A stretch of DNA of 64,000 bases from Bacteroidetes bacterium 43-16 (GCA_001897525.1 MKTB01000005.1:120329-184328), one strand, 5' to 3'; counted from the stretch's first letter, positions 25,669 to 35,092 are shown. Translations and numbers: made by a program. Notes: generated by a model from the sequence alone, not told the origin.

Positions 25669-28431
25669 TTATTGAGCAACTTTTACCAAAACAGCAGTAC
25701 CCAAATATTCTTTTGTTTCAGGTGAATACAAGTTTAAATAGTAGTTACCGACAGGCAAAGAGGAAAGATCAAGCTTTGTGTCTTCCTTTATCGACAGATC
25801 ATTCTTTACTACTCTGCCCGATACGTCAACTAATACAGCATTTAGTTGAATGGGAGAATAGATATGCAATTCTGTACTGAAAGGATTGGGATATAATTTC
25901 ACGCCTAGTTTTGCTAAACCTTCGCTAATTGATGTCATATTGTCTACCAAGATTTCATTGGATATTCCTTTACAGCCATTGCTTCCTTCCACTTGAAGTG
26001 CATAAATACCGTTTTGGGAGATGATATGGGTTGGGTTTGTGGCTCCCGGGATAGGATCGCTATTTAACAGCCATTGATAGCTCGCGAAAGTTTGAGTTAC
26101 ACTTAAAATATTTCCGTTTCTGCTGATGGTTGCCTGTGGAGCAGGATTTAGGGTAACGGCCAGGGATATCGTGTCACTCGCTCCACAGGCATTTAATGCT
26201 GCAACCTTAATCGTTCCACCATTTGCTCCAATAACTATATTAATCGTATCATTGCTACTTATGCCTATCCATCCTGCCGGCAGTATCCAAATATAGCTAT
26301 CTGCTCCCACTACAGCAGGAATGGTATATTGCTGCTCCGAATGCTCACAAACTGTCGTATTACCTGAAATAAGGGTTGGTGTTTGAGGAACATTGCACAT
26401 ATTAATGCGCATCAACATACCGTCCTGATTACCCTCAAAAGTCGTTTGGTATGCACCAATAGTACTAAAACCATTTACACTGGCTGTTTTACCCCCAATA
26501 AATACCTGCTCCATGTTATTGATTGCAATTGCTCCCGGATCTTCCGTTAGATCCCCTCCAAAATATGTTCCCCACAACCTTATACCAGATGTAGAGAAGG
26601 TAACAAGCATTCCCTCCGATGCTGAGTTATTAAACGTAGAAACAATACCGTCGGGTGTCGCTATATTATTCGGACTGACCGTCGTTCCGGTAACAAAAAG
26701 TTTTCCATTGAAAAACGTCAAACCCGCCACTGCCTCATTTTCGCTTCCTCCATAGTAAGTGCTCCATTCCATAGTTCCATTGGGATCCAGTTTACCGATA
26801 CAAGCGTCCATTGCACTGCCTAAAGCCAATTGATGTGCCGATGAAGTAGCAATGCCTGTTGTACTATATGTTATCCCACCAAAATAAATAGCATTGGAAC
26901 TATCTGTCGTAACGGCATATAACCTTTCAAAGTCGGAACCACCATAATAAGTTCCCCATATTCTTTGTCCTGCAGAGTTAAACTTTGCGACGAAGCCATC
27001 CGTTCCACCATTTCCTGTGGTTAAATAAGCATTTGATGTAGATAACCCCGTTGTACTTACTGTCTGCCCGATAACAACGATATCACCGGAAGTGTCGACA
27101 GCTATTCCATTGATCCAGTCGATTGCTGAAGTTCCTAAATAGGTTCCCCATATGAGACTTCCCGAAGTATTGAACTTAGCTATAAAACCATCTTCACTGC
27201 CGGGTCTTGTGCTTTGAAAAGTACCGGTTGTAGCAATTCCATTGGCACTTTGGGTGTTACCTGCAAGATAAAGATTGTTATATCTATCTGCTGTTACTAC
27301 AACAGCCTGCTGTCCGTCAGCACCTGTACCGCCATAATACGTTCCCCAAACCGGGATACCGAAAGTATCAAACTTTATAAGAAAGGCATCATAACCGGAG
27401 CTTGTACCGGCCTTTATAGCTTGATGACTCCCTGTAGTGGATATTCCTGTCTGACTGTTGGTTCTGCCCGCCATATAGAGATAGCCTGCAGTATCTACGG
27501 CAAGGGATAATCCCAAATCGACATTAGTACCACCATAATAAGTAGCCCAGATACAGTTGCCATCCGTATCAAACTTGGTAATAAAGGCATCGGAACCAAT
27601 AGAATTATTACCCCCCTGAAAGGTAGTCAAATGCGCCCCCGTGGTAGCGATATTTGTCGTGCTGTTGGTCGCACCTACAGCGTAAACAAAACCATCGTTA
27701 CCGATCTTAACATCCCTGATTTCGTCATATTCGCTTCCGCCGATATAGGTTGCCCAGGAGATAACGGGGTCAATGACCAGCGTACCTTTGAAAGCCCCCG
27801 TTTTAAAAGTCAGTATATCGCCTTGTAGGTGATAAGACGAAGATATTCTGCTGTTTGTCGCCAGCTCATACGAATATGGCTTCGGTTCGCTGATACTTCC
27901 ATATTTCGTAGTAGCTACTAAATTGCCTTGACGGTCAACTTTAAGATTTTCAGCTCCTGCGTATTGTAGCCTGATATCCGAAACCTTAGCGCCCGGCCTG
28001 ATAATAAAGTCGTGTTCCAACTTACCCTGTTCATTAAAGTAGAAGAGCCAGTCAATACCCGGATAAATATCATGGTAGGTTATCTTTTCGAAACTTTCTG
28101 CTGTGCCCTTTACATTTGCTAACTGATATTGTTCCCTAAAACCTGTAGCGTTCTCTTTGCTTATTCGCGAATGGGGATTCGCGCCAAGCGGCTTTACATC
28201 CATACGGTACAGCTCGTTTTCTGCCGACCATTGGTAATGGATACCTGTTTGGGACAGAAAAATATTAAGCCCATTTCCTGCATTGTATTTGGCTATAACA
28301 TCAGTCCTTTTCTGCTGGTACTGGTCGGTGAACTGGCCGATATTTTCAGTAAACCCTTTGTTTGCCGAAGCGCTATAGCCAAACGCTAACAAAGCCAACA
28401 AGGCCGTTATACTAATCTGTTTAAGTGTCAT
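25669..28431 (-). CDS. Secreted SBBP-repeat protein with type A T9SS sorting domain
   Basis: A 920-aa protein. The start at 28431 gives a proper signal peptide (MTLKQISITALLALLAFGYS, then ASA); the longer frame to 28521 has no such signal. After it comes the GFTENIGQF N-domain (DUF7948-like). At least eight beta-propeller SBBP repeats of the type FDTDGNCIWATYYGG follow, each about 50 residues, with DTAGYLYMAGRTNS-like blades. Ig-like segments are next, and then a type A sorting domain (VKLYPNPFSTELHIYSP, GNYYLNLYS). Surface-exposed adhesive or scaffold protein is the likely role. Confidence 0.88.
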   Translation of the reverse strand: MTLKQISITALLALLAFGYSASANKGFTENIGQFTDQYQQKRTDVIAKYNAGNGLNIFLSQTGIHYQWSAENELYRMDVKPLGANPHSRISKENATGFREQYQLANVKGTAESFEKITYHDIYPGIDWLFYFNEQGKLEHDFIIRPGAKVSDIRLQYAGAENLKVDRQGNLVATTKYGSISEPKPYSYELATNSRISSSYHLQGDILTFKTGAFKGTLVIDPVISWATYIGGSEYDEIRDVKIGNDGFVYAVGATNSTTNIATTGAHLTTFQGGNNSIGSDAFITKFDTDGNCIWATYYGGTNVDLGLSLAVDTAGYLYMAGRTNSQTGISTTGSHQAIKAGTSSGYDAFLIKFDTFGIPVWGTYYGGTGADGQQAVVVTADRYNNLYLAGNTQSANGIATTGTFQSTRPGSEDGFIAKFNTSGSLIWGTYLGTSAIDWINGIAVDTSGDIVVIGQTVSTTGLSTSNAYLTTGNGGTDGFVAKFNSAGQRIWGTYYGGSDFERLYAVTTDSSNAIYFGGITYSTTGIATSSAHQLALGSAMDACIGKLDPNGTMEWSTYYGGSENEAVAGLTFFNGKLFVTGTTVSPNNIATPDGIVSTFNNSASEGMLVTFSTSGIRLWGTYFGGDLTEDPGAIAINNMEQVFIGGKTASVNGFSTIGAYQTTFEGNQDGMLMRINMCNVPQTPTLISGNTTVCEHSEQQYTIPAVVGADSYIWILPAGWIGISSNDTINIVIGANGGTIKVAALNACGASDTISLAVTLNPAPQATISRNGNILSVTQTFASYQWLLNSDPIPGATNPTHIISQNGIYALQVEGSNGCKGISNEILVDNMTSISEGLAKLGVKLYPNPFSTELHIYSPIQLNAVLVDVSGRVVKNDLSIKEDTKLDLSSLPVGNYYLNLYSPETKEYLGTAVLVKVAQ

Positions 28432-28587
28432 AATGATTTGTTTAAAATGGTTAAGTAATAGGAGTGGAGCATCCCTTTTCTTTGACAAAGTAAAAACGAA
28501 TATATATAACAAACAATCCAATTTTATTTAACTTATGAACTATCCAAATGCCGGTTAAATAGCGTAATTTGCAGTAAATGCCTTATT

Positions 28588-30144
28588 ATGAACAGAAGAA
28601 AAGATTATGTTCAAGACCTTGTTTTATCTCTTAGCAAGGAGGAAAAACGCCGCTTTACGTTACTTTTCAGCAATTCCGGAAAAGGAGAGGAGCTTGCGTT
28701 GTTTTATAAGCTATATTCAGTCTACGAAAACAGAAAAAGTGAACTTTCAAGAGATTTACTTGCCGTTGAATCAACAGCAATAACTTCAGCCAAAAAGCGG
28801 CTTTACAATAATTTACTGCGTACATTAAGGGATTTGAACGAGGATTCTTCTACCGACATACAGATTCAGAATAAGCTTACTAATGTAGAATTACTCTATA
28901 ATCATAGCCTGCCGGAGCAAAGTGTGCTGGAGCTGAAAAGAGCTTATGGCGAGGCACAAAAGTATGAGAAGTTCGGCCTTATCTTGCAATTACTGGATTG
29001 GGAGAAAAGATTAAACATCGTATTATCCCGGCCTACCAGAACCTTAAAGGAGATCAAAAGGGAAGAAAGGGACATTTTGAAACAACTTACCCAGCAAATG
29101 GATCTGGAAAGTATGTATAACCATATCGTGGAGACCAAAAGAAAGCTTGGGTATGCGAAAGGAAAGGATAAGACAGCCTTGGAAAAAGAAACCGTTAAAA
29201 ATCCCGGAATGCCGCAATCAAATGAATGCCTGAGCAATAACGCAAGATTTTACCGTCACTATATCCATGCCATATACTACTGGATGACATTTAATCATAT
29301 AGAGGCATATAACCATAGTAAAGAGCTGCTTGAATTTGATGCGCACAACATTCAGCCCGATGATTATATTAACGGCATCTTTCAGCATATTACCTCAAGC
29401 GTTTGCCTGGCGAAGTTTAATGATACGCTAAACGGCATAGTCCTGGCTGAAGCGTTAATGGAACAATACCAGCTCAATCAGTCCCTGCCATTTGCCAGTG
29501 TCATGTTTGCTTACCATGCAAACTACAAGATGATTGTCTTAAATTATATGGGTAAGCAAAAACAGCTCAAAGACTTCGTGCAACAGGTAGAGCTTCGTAT
29601 AAAAGAATCCGGCAAAGCTATTTCGGCTGATGTCCTGCAGATTATTTTTGCCAACCTGCTGGTCTCTTATATAGGGTTAAACCTGCCGGATAGGGTTACG
29701 GAGACCAGGAAAAGGCTGCTGGATATGAAAAAGAAAACTGCTTTGCGCTTAGATATTCATGCTGACCTTTATCTCTTCCAGTTATTTTTCCTGATGCAGA
29801 CCGGGGCTTACGATCTGATAAAACCGGCTGCCCGCTCGGCATTGTATTTCTTTCGCAAACAGGCAGATGCGCAAAAGGTATTTGAGGTAGAAATGCCCAT
29901 CGCTTTGCTGCTGGCTAAAGAGCATAACTATGAAGATCAAAAAACACGTAAAGAGTTGTTATCAAAATGCAGGCAGATCGTGGAGCACTTTATATCCAGG
30001 CTTAGAGGCGCTATCAACTTCCAGGAACATTATTCACGATATGTGATCTGGTTTGATGCAATTGAGAAAGGGATACCCTTTCATAAAGCAGCTAAGACCT
30101 GGTACGAGGAATTTGAGGATATTAATAGTAATGTTTCACATTAA
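28588..30144 (+). CDS. Helical-repeat hypothetical protein
   Basis: A 518-aa all-helical protein, rich in Leu, Lys and Glu, with a TPR-like alternation (for example YNHIVETKRKLGYAKG, FAYHANYKMIVLNYMGKQKQ). It begins MNRRKDYVQDLVLSLSKEEK and has no signal peptide or membrane segment. I have seen proteins of this kind next to large surface-protein genes in Bacteroidota. It is divergent from the SBBP-repeat gene, with a shared 157-bp promoter region. Function unknown. Confidence 0.75.
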   Translation: MNRRKDYVQDLVLSLSKEEKRRFTLLFSNSGKGEELALFYKLYSVYENRKSELSRDLLAVESTAITSAKKRLYNNLLRTLRDLNEDSSTDIQIQNKLTNVELLYNHSLPEQSVLELKRAYGEAQKYEKFGLILQLLDWEKRLNIVLSRPTRTLKEIKREERDILKQLTQQMDLESMYNHIVETKRKLGYAKGKDKTALEKETVKNPGMPQSNECLSNNARFYRHYIHAIYYWMTFNHIEAYNHSKELLEFDAHNIQPDDYINGIFQHITSSVCLAKFNDTLNGIVLAEALMEQYQLNQSLPFASVMFAYHANYKMIVLNYMGKQKQLKDFVQQVELRIKESGKAISADVLQIIFANLLVSYIGLNLPDRVTETRKRLLDMKKKTALRLDIHADLYLFQLFFLMQTGAYDLIKPAARSALYFFRKQADAQKVFEVEMPIALLLAKEHNYEDQKTRKELLSKCRQIVEHFISRLRGAINFQEHYSRYVIWFDAIEKGIPFHKAAKTWYEEFEDINSNVSH

Positions 30145-30149
30145 AAAAA

Positions 30150-30187
30150 TTGCAGTGGCCACGCTTGCTCGGCCGCTGCAATTTTCC
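30150..30187 (+). terminator. Rho-independent terminator
   Basis: An 11-bp stem TTGCAGTGGCC/GGCCGCTGCAA (one G-U) with a ten-base loop is followed by TTTTCC. It lies just after the 28588 gene, with an A-run on the other side, so it may act in both directions. Confidence 0.8.
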
Positions 30188-30368
30188 TTAACGTAGTACT
30201 TCGTACTGGGTTAAAGATACCTCATGTTTTTAATCTGAAAAACACAACACCTACTTTTAACAAAATTTTCACCTCTATAATTAGATTGTAAAATTTATAT
30301 TATATAAATTAAATACAGGAATTCCCCTATTTGTCGGAATTAAGCAAGGCTGTAGCTTTACATTTAAT

Positions 30369-30590
30369 ATGGAAGCCTTGAAAAAAACTTTTTATCCAAA
30401 CTTGGAGCATCCAGTAGCAGAGCTTTCAGCATATGCATTAAGTATGGGACTTTTTATTATCTCATTAAAATCTGAAGAGATTATACGATTTGAGCCCAGT
30501 GATGTTGCACATTTTAAAAGCTGGCTGGATAGACATAAAATAAGAGATATTAATAAGGATATTGAAATCACTGGTCCCAATAAAGAATAA
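30369..30590 (+). CDS. Small hypothetical protein (73 aa)
   Basis: It begins MEALKKTFYPNLEHPVAELS and has a short hydrophobic stretch (AYALSMGLFIISLKSEEIIR) but no clear membrane helix or signal. The later half is helical and charged (DVAHFKSWLDRHKIRDINKD). It is followed by a strong hairpin, in agreement with a real monocistronic gene. I recognise no family. Confidence 0.55.
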   Translation: MEALKKTFYPNLEHPVAELSAYALSMGLFIISLKSEEIIRFEPSDVAHFKSWLDRHKIRDINKDIEITGPNKE

Positions 30591-30687
30591 GCTTATTTAA
30601 TTAGTATTGTCTGTGTAGCCGTTTCTTTGATCGATTTCCATTTGGTGTATTACAGACTGCGACATAAAGAGGTATACCTTTCATAAA

Positions 30688-30725
30688 AAACAGAAACGAT
30701 CCCGATATTGGGATCGTTTCTGTTT
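30688..30725. terminator. Long perfect hairpin, terminator-like
   Basis: A 16-bp perfect stem (arms 30688-30703 and 30710-30725, core GAAACGATCCC/GGGATCGTTTC) encloses a 6-base loop and ends in CTGTTT. It lies about 100 bp after the 30369 gene and probably ends that transcript. Confidence 0.65.
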
Positions 30726-30729
30726 CATA

Positions 30730-30796
30730 GACATTTTTCTTAATCTGAAAAAATGAATAAATTTCTCTTTGATAAAATTAAATCTTTTTTGAATAC
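30730..30796. repeat. Intergenic repeat, copy A
   Basis: It shares the order CATTTTTC, then ATC-GAAAAA-TGAATAAA, then TTTCTC, GATAAAATTA and CTTTTTTGA with copy B at 34432-34496. Both copies follow at once after a terminator hairpin. A shorter, poorer match sits after the terminator at 30150 (about 30221-30246). Function unknown. Confidence 0.5.
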
Positions 30797-30984
30797 TAAA
30801 CTATTTTTTCCTTCTTCAGATGCATCTATTATTTATGGTATTATAAGTTACGCTACCAAAATAAAGATAATCTCAGACAGTTGTATAGAGCTGTAATATA
30901 AACCGGGAGGGCATCATAGATTGATCTTAACATTATTGAAGTGTTACTGACATGGTCCGATTACTAATTTGGAATCGTTTTTGT

Positions 30985-30992
30985 TAACTTTG
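30985..30992 (+). promoter_or_regulatory. Bacteroidota -7 box (TAACTTTG) of the HU gene
   Basis: An exact match to TAnnTTTG, 29 bp before the HU start codon. No perfect -33 TTTG at 19 bp was found. Confidence 0.55.
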
Positions 30993-31021
30993 GATTTATT
31001 CACCAATCAATAAATACTAAA

Positions 31022-31321
31022 ATGAACAAAGCAGACTTAATTTCACATGTAGCTGAGGAAGCCGGGCTTACCAAAGTACAAGCAGAAAAAGCCATCAATA
31101 GTTTTACTGGAGCTGTGTCCAATTCACTGGCATCCGGTGAGCCGGTAACTTTAGTCGGATTCGGAACATTTTCGGTATCAGAAAGGTCAGCGCGCACGGG
31201 ACGTAATCCACAAACCGGCGCAGCGCTAAAAATAGCTGCCAGGAAGTTGCCGAAATTCTCAGCAGGTAAAGCCCTGAAAGAAACAGTTGATAAGCCTCAA
31301 ACGAAAGCAAAGAAAAAATAA
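31022..31321 (+). CDS. HU-family DNA-binding protein
   Basis: A 99-aa histone-like protein. It starts [20 protein letters not shown], then has the beta-saddle [19 protein letters not shown], the arm RNPQTG (Pro at the usual site) and the [15 protein letters not shown] end. The tail is Lys-rich (PQTKAKKK). It bends and packs DNA as a homo- or heterodimer. A -7 box upstream and a terminator directly downstream show a monocistronic gene. Confidence 0.96.
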   Translation: MNKADLISHVAEEAGLTKVQAEKAINSFTGAVSNSLASGEPVTLVGFGTFSVSERSARTGRNPQTGAALKIAARKLPKFSAGKALKETVDKPQTKAKKK

Positions 31322-31324
31322 ACG

Positions 31325-31352
31325 AAATGGAGCCGAATAGCTCCATTTTTTG
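31325..31352 (+). terminator. Rho-independent terminator of the HU gene
   Basis: AAATGGAGC/GCTCCATTT with a six-base loop is followed by TTTTG. It begins four bases after the stop codon. Confidence 0.9.
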
Positions 31353-31474
31353 TTAACAGATATTACCACCAACGAACCAGTAGAACGGAATCCTGACGGT
31401 TAATGCGCCAAAGCCTGCCAGTGCAGCTTCGGCACCCTCAAATAGTTGTTCTCAGGCTCATGCTGTCCTGAAAA

Positions 31475-31996
31475 TTACCCGTTATCAAAAAGATAATAAG
31501 TTCTCATGTTAATATTAGTTTCATTTTCAGCCAAACAAATCCTTACTCTGGTAATACGACAATCTGAATTTACCGACAATTCATACCGTAAATCTTCATA
31601 ATGAAATATAACCCTGTCTACTTGTTTTAGATTATAAAGGGAATAATAGATTCTAAGTTCCCTAAAAGGAGCTAAATACTCTTCAATATCCTCTGGCTTT
31701 TCAAAATCAGCATCGATAGGAATTGTTTTTACTAAATAACCAATATTCTGGGAATGATTATAAACATCCAGATCAATGTATTCTACCTGGGCCGGCACTT
31801 TAACAGTCTCAGCTCCAAAGCCAATCATAATACCCCTGTTCTCTATTTCTATCGGGAATTCATCAATTTCATTATATTCATATTCTGACAGAACATCTTC
31901 AATTTTAATTTGAAATATTCTTTTAAATTCATTCCTGAAATCTTTATCTCTTAGATCCTTACGAAATAATCCTGAAGTTATCTTAATTCCTTCCAT
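31475..31996 (-). CDS. Hypothetical protein (173 aa)
   Basis: A soluble, acidic protein: MEGIKITSGLFRKDLRDKDF, then DEFPIEIENRGIMIGFGAET, then YYSLYNLKQVDRVIFHYEDL. It follows the 32002 gene by five bp in the same direction, so the two form an operon. The size and character fit the immunity or orphan genes often seen near polymorphic toxins, but no toxin gene is adjacent. Function unknown. Confidence 0.65.
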   Translation of the reverse strand: MEGIKITSGLFRKDLRDKDFRNEFKRIFQIKIEDVLSEYEYNEIDEFPIEIENRGIMIGFGAETVKVPAQVEYIDLDVYNHSQNIGYLVKTIPIDADFEKPEDIEEYLAPFRELRIYYSLYNLKQVDRVIFHYEDLRYELSVNSDCRITRVRICLAENETNINMRTYYLFDNG

Positions 31997-32001
31997 AATG
32001 C

Positions 32002-32379
32002 TTATAATATACCATTTTCCCTTAACGAATCATACCAATCACCATCACTTTCCATTTTGTCAATAATTTTTTCTGTCACTTCCTTCGTATTAAGTTTAGG
32101 AGATTCCTTTCCAAATATCGGATGGATAAAATAACTCATTTCCTGATGGTTTCCTTTCATCCATTTTAGAAAAATAACGGTATCCACCTTGCTTAATGTT
32201 ATCGGGGTTTTACAAGCGCTTAAATATGCTTCCATATAATACTCATCATGCCATAATAGTATGTTATTGTTATCAGCATGGCCAACAATTACCTGAAAAG
32301 TGTCTTCGGAGGTAACTGTACTAAGAAAATTTTTCTCCCTTTTTGGGTAATCTGAATTTTGAATATTTTGCTTTTTCAT
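32002..32379 (-). CDS. Hypothetical protein (125 aa)
   Basis: A soluble protein with VTSEDTFQVIVGHADNNNIL, an LWHDEYYMEAYLSACKT segment, and VDTVIFLKWMKGNHQEMSYF. No signal peptide is present. It forms an operon with the gene at 31475. I recognise no family; a small immunity-like protein is one possibility. Confidence 0.65.
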   Translation of the reverse strand: MKKQNIQNSDYPKREKNFLSTVTSEDTFQVIVGHADNNNILLWHDEYYMEAYLSACKTPITLSKVDTVIFLKWMKGNHQEMSYFIHPIFGKESPKLNTKEVTEKIIDKMESDGDWYDSLRENGIL

Positions 32380-32573
32380 TTCACCTGTTTAAAATCTGTT
32401 CCCTAATTGAAATATGCTAAAAATGCTGTTGTCAAAAATAATAGGGTCAAAACTATTCAATGATTCACCGTAAATTTCTCTTTATATGTCTCTTGATTGA
32501 TTTTGAGTTTTATTTCCATTCAATCAAAAATTTTATAGATTCAATATTAATAGCAATTCTTTTTTTAGAGTCT

Positions 32574-33029
32574 CTATTTGTTCGCCTTCCTTATCGTTAC
32601 TTTATTTTTTCCAATGCGTTTAAAAATACACGTTTCAACAGGCATGACACTGTCGTTTACCGATGTACCATCTTTATTCCAAATTGTTGGTCGGCTTCGC
32701 AAATGCAAGCATCCCTTAATGATTTCCATTTCGATGAAGTCGTTTACTTCCTGCCGTGCCGGAATAACCAACAAATTACCGCTCACTGTTGCCTGTAATA
32801 TTTTGGCAGGAGCCACACCGGAACCTATATCGGTAAAAATCGCATATTCTTTACCCGGTTCAAATTGTATTTTGACCGTATTTATGAAATGTTTTTCTTT
32901 CTGCTGCCAGGTCCCGGCAAATGCGGACCTGATATTTTGGGGAATTTCACGGGTCTGTGCAAATGAAGATCTTGCCAGCAATAGCATAAAAACCAAAACC
33001 ATCTGTTTCATTATTCTGCTGCTATTCAT
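32574..33029 (-). CDS. Secreted hypothetical protein (151 aa)
   Basis: A signal peptide (MKQMVLVFMLLLARSSFAQ from residue 7) is followed by a beta-rich domain (FAGTWQQKEKHFINTVKIQF). It ends in TCIFKRIGKNKVTIRKANK. The first ATG overlaps the upstream lipoprotein gene by eight bp, so the second ATG, six codons on, may be the true start. It is the last of a three-gene run of exported proteins (34083 to 32574, minus). Function unknown. Confidence 0.72.
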   Translation of the reverse strand: MNSSRIMKQMVLVFMLLLARSSFAQTREIPQNIRSAFAGTWQQKEKHFINTVKIQFEPGKEYAIFTDIGSGVAPAKILQATVSGNLLVIPARQEVNDFIEMEIIKGCLHLRSRPTIWNKDGTSVNDSVMPVETCIFKRIGKNKVTIRKANK

Positions 33030-33474
33030 CTATATTCAGTTTTAAAACCAATTTGACCTTTCTATCCTCCAATGTGAATTCAAAGAACAGTTTTTCGCTA
33101 TTTTTTATGGCTTCGAAAAAATGTTCCTGCGGTTGTAGTATCTCCGTAAAATATTTAAAGTCCTCTGATAATTCTATACTATGATCTGTTGCTGAAATAC
33201 AGTTAATATCATAAATATACTGCTCACGCTCATTCTCCCCATTTTCATCACTGACCGATGCTATACCTTTTTCGACAGATGCGCAATTAAATAACAACGA
33301 ATTTCCTGCGGACGTTTTTTTCAAACGGACATTAGTAGCAAATATTATCGTATCGGCGTTCAACGTTTCAGCACAGGTGCATGAGGATTGCCCTCTATTG
33401 CTATCCTGGCTTTTTATACTACTGCTGCAAGAAAAAAGAATCAGCATCATGATCGTAGGCATTAATGTTTTCAT
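33022..33474 (-). CDS. Lipoprotein of unknown function (150 aa)
   Basis: The signal peptide ends in a lipobox (MMLILFSCSSS, Cys about 16). A paired-Cys stretch (SSCTCAET) follows, and then a beta-rich, acidic domain. It sits nine bp after the 33484 gene and overlaps the next by eight bp, so the three are translated from one transcript. No family recognised. Confidence 0.72.
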   Translation of the reverse strand: MKTLMPTIMMLILFSCSSSIKSQDSNRGQSSCTCAETLNADTIIFATNVRLKKTSAGNSLLFNCASVEKGIASVSDENGENEREQYIYDINCISATDHSIELSEDFKYFTEILQPQEHFFEAIKNSEKLFFEFTLEDRKVKLVLKLNIDE

Positions 33475-33483
33475 TATTTCTGT

Positions 33484-34083
33484 TTATTTGACTGATCCGG
33501 TATAGGTATTCAGGTCAGGGAAGTGTTTAATAGGTTTAAGCAACAATTTATCAGTAGATAGAGATGCTGAAACCAGCGGCATATTTTTATCATCAGACAG
33601 AGCGATAAATATCGCGTTAGGTTCACGGCTAAAATTCAATTTCTGCGTTTCCTGTCCCTGTGGCAAAGTCATCTCTGTACTGCCCATGTAATATACGCTA
33701 TCTGCCTGGAGCTGGAAAAGGTTGTAGATCACTTCTCTATCCTCACGTAGCGCTATAACAATCACCTGTTCCGCACCATGCTCAAACCAATAACATTCGA
33801 CCTCACCAAGATCAAGGTCAAAATCGGCACGGTAGAGGTCAAATCCATTATTAACGCTTAAGCCGAGCCACGTGGTCGTATCATAAGCCAATGATACTAC
33901 TCTATCCGGGAATTCAAATACATGTACACGGTTTCGGAGATCTTTGCCTTTATGAAAGACCGGCTTATAGTATATTGCCGTATCAGCGCGGCGAACAGCA
34001 ACCGGATCACTATTACGGGATTGTGCTACACCTTTACCCGGGTATAATCCAAACAGTATTAATAGTAGTATTGTTATTTTCAT
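33484..34083 (-). CDS. Secreted hypothetical protein (199 aa)
   Basis: The signal peptide (MKITILLLILFGLYPGKGVA) leads into an antiparallel-beta protein: VHVFEFPDRVVSLAYDTTTW, then LGEVECYWFEHGAEQVIVIA. It is the first of the three exported-protein genes on this strand. No catalytic motif recognised. Confidence 0.72.
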   Translation of the reverse strand: MKITILLLILFGLYPGKGVAQSRNSDPVAVRRADTAIYYKPVFHKGKDLRNRVHVFEFPDRVVSLAYDTTTWLGLSVNNGFDLYRADFDLDLGEVECYWFEHGAEQVIVIALREDREVIYNLFQLQADSVYYMGSTEMTLPQGQETQKLNFSREPNAIFIALSDDKNMPLVSASLSTDKLLLKPIKHFPDLNTYTGSVK

Positions 34084-34214
34084 ACCCGTGGTCTTTTGTA
34101 TATAATATCGCTCTAATTTTTAGGCATCCAGGTCCGGGAAGTCAACCCCTTATTTATCCTATAAAAGTAAGTTCATTACATTGTTGGTTACAAAATCAAA
34201 ACACCGCTAAAGCC

Positions 34215-34373
34215 ATGCCAAATAATCAGAAAATTGAAGGTGTAAATATTTCTGAATCATTACAAAAACATCTGGCATATTCGATTCAATCTATTTCTGC
34301 TGATCAGTTTTATACTACATTTCATTTTTTGCATAATAAGACTAGCATTTTTAATAAGCGGTTACCAGCATAG
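34215..34373 (+). CDS. Possible 52-aa peptide
   Basis: It begins MPNNQKIEGVNISESLQKHL and ends NKTSIFNKRLPA. A terminator hairpin follows 23 bp after the stop, which mildly supports a real transcript. There is no family pattern. Confidence 0.3.
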   Translation: MPNNQKIEGVNISESLQKHLAYSIQSISADQFYTTFHFLHNKTSIFNKRLPA

Positions 34374-34395
34374 AAGACAGAGTGTGCCAAATAAA

Positions 34396-34430
34396 AAAGG
34401 TCGGTACCAGGAATGGTTCCAACCTTTCTT
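34396..34430 (+). terminator. Terminator-like hairpin
   Basis: AAAGGTCGGTACC (34396-34408) pairs with GGTTCCAACCTTT (34415-34427) with two mismatches and is followed by CTT. It parallels the hairpin before repeat copy A. Confidence 0.55.
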
Positions 34431-34431
34431 C

Positions 34432-34496
34432 AACATTTTTCAAATCAGAAAAATGAATAAAATTTCTCAAGATAAAATTACGCTTTTTTTGATATG
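34432..34496. repeat. Intergenic repeat, copy B
   Basis: About 65 bp with the same ordered blocks as copy A (CATTTTTC, GAAAAATGAATAAA, TTTCTC, GATAAAATTA, CTTTTTTTGA). It directly follows a terminator hairpin, as copy A does. Confidence 0.5.
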
Positions 34497-34633
34497 TAAA
34501 GGCGTTTTAAATAATTGAACACGTTTTACCTTCCAGCGATAGGGTTTAAGATTATTTAAATAGCTTTTCCAGAACTATTGTCCATTTACGCACTCTTATT
34601 GCAGGTGCTCTGTTTTCTTTCTCATGGGACTGT

Positions 34634-35092
34634 CTAATTGAAGTGGTATAGGAAGATCACATCTCCAACATAGGCCGGTTTGTCATGGCCATTAATGGCT
34701 AAGTTGGCCTGGATGACAGCCTTTATCGTTCCTCTCAGGTTAGTAATCGACTTGACAGTAGCCTTTAGTTGTACTTCGCTATCGACGGGAACAGCCAAAC
34801 CGAATTTGAAGTTCTCTATCCCATAGTTAATCTCCATTTTTACGTTTCTCACGTCTGCAATCTGTTTCCAAAGGTAGGGGATGAGGGACAAGGTCAGATA
34901 ACCGTGTGCTATAGTAGATTTAAAGGGACCATCATTTTCAGCCCTTTCTTCATCGACGTGTATCCATTGATGATCCAACGTTGCATCGGCAAATCTGTTG
35001 ATTTGCTGCTGGTCTATCTTGTGCCACTGCGAGACACCCAAGACCTTTCCTTCATGGGATTTGTACTCTTCAAAACTGTTGATGATAACCAT
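34634..35092 (-). CDS. MaoC-family (R)-specific enoyl-CoA hydratase
   Basis: A 152-aa hot-dog-fold hydratase. The active-site motif is FADATLDHQWIHVDEERA, then GPFKSTIAHGYLTLSL, with the catalytic Asp and His in the usual spacing. Enzymes of this family hydrate enoyl-CoA to (R)-3-hydroxyacyl-CoA, though some members act on other acyl thioesters. It stands alone, with no fatty acid or polyester genes next to it, so the substrate cannot be told. Confidence 0.9.
   Translation of the reverse strand: MVIINSFEEYKSHEGKVLGVSQWHKIDQQQINRFADATLDHQWIHVDEERAENDGPFKSTIAHGYLTLSLIPYLWKQIADVRNVKMEINYGIENFKFGLAVPVDSEVQLKATVKSITNLRGTIKAVIQANLAINGHDKPAYVGDVIFLYHFN

Larger units (their letters stand above)
30591..31021. 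other. Intergenic region with hairpin and repeat element
   Basis: This 430-bp gap holds a 16-bp-stem hairpin (30688-30725), one copy of a 65-bp repeat (30730-30796, relative at 34432-34496) and the HU promoter near 30985. No further gene was seen. Confidence 0.55.
34084..34633. other. Intergenic region with terminator, repeat and a doubtful small frame
   Basis: This 550-bp gap between the exported-protein operon and the MaoC gene carries a doubtful 52-codon frame (34215-34373), a terminator hairpin (34396-34430) and repeat copy B (34432-34496). A larger plus frame that reads back into the 33484 gene is antisense and was not accepted. Confidence 0.5.

Noticed and set aside
28432..28521. Upstream start for the SBBP-repeat protein
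   Set aside because: It would bury the signal peptide that begins at the ATG at 28431.
33891..34373. Plus-strand 160-codon frame
   Set aside because: Its first part is antisense to a signal-peptide-bearing gene; only the last 52 codons could be independent, and are listed with low confidence.
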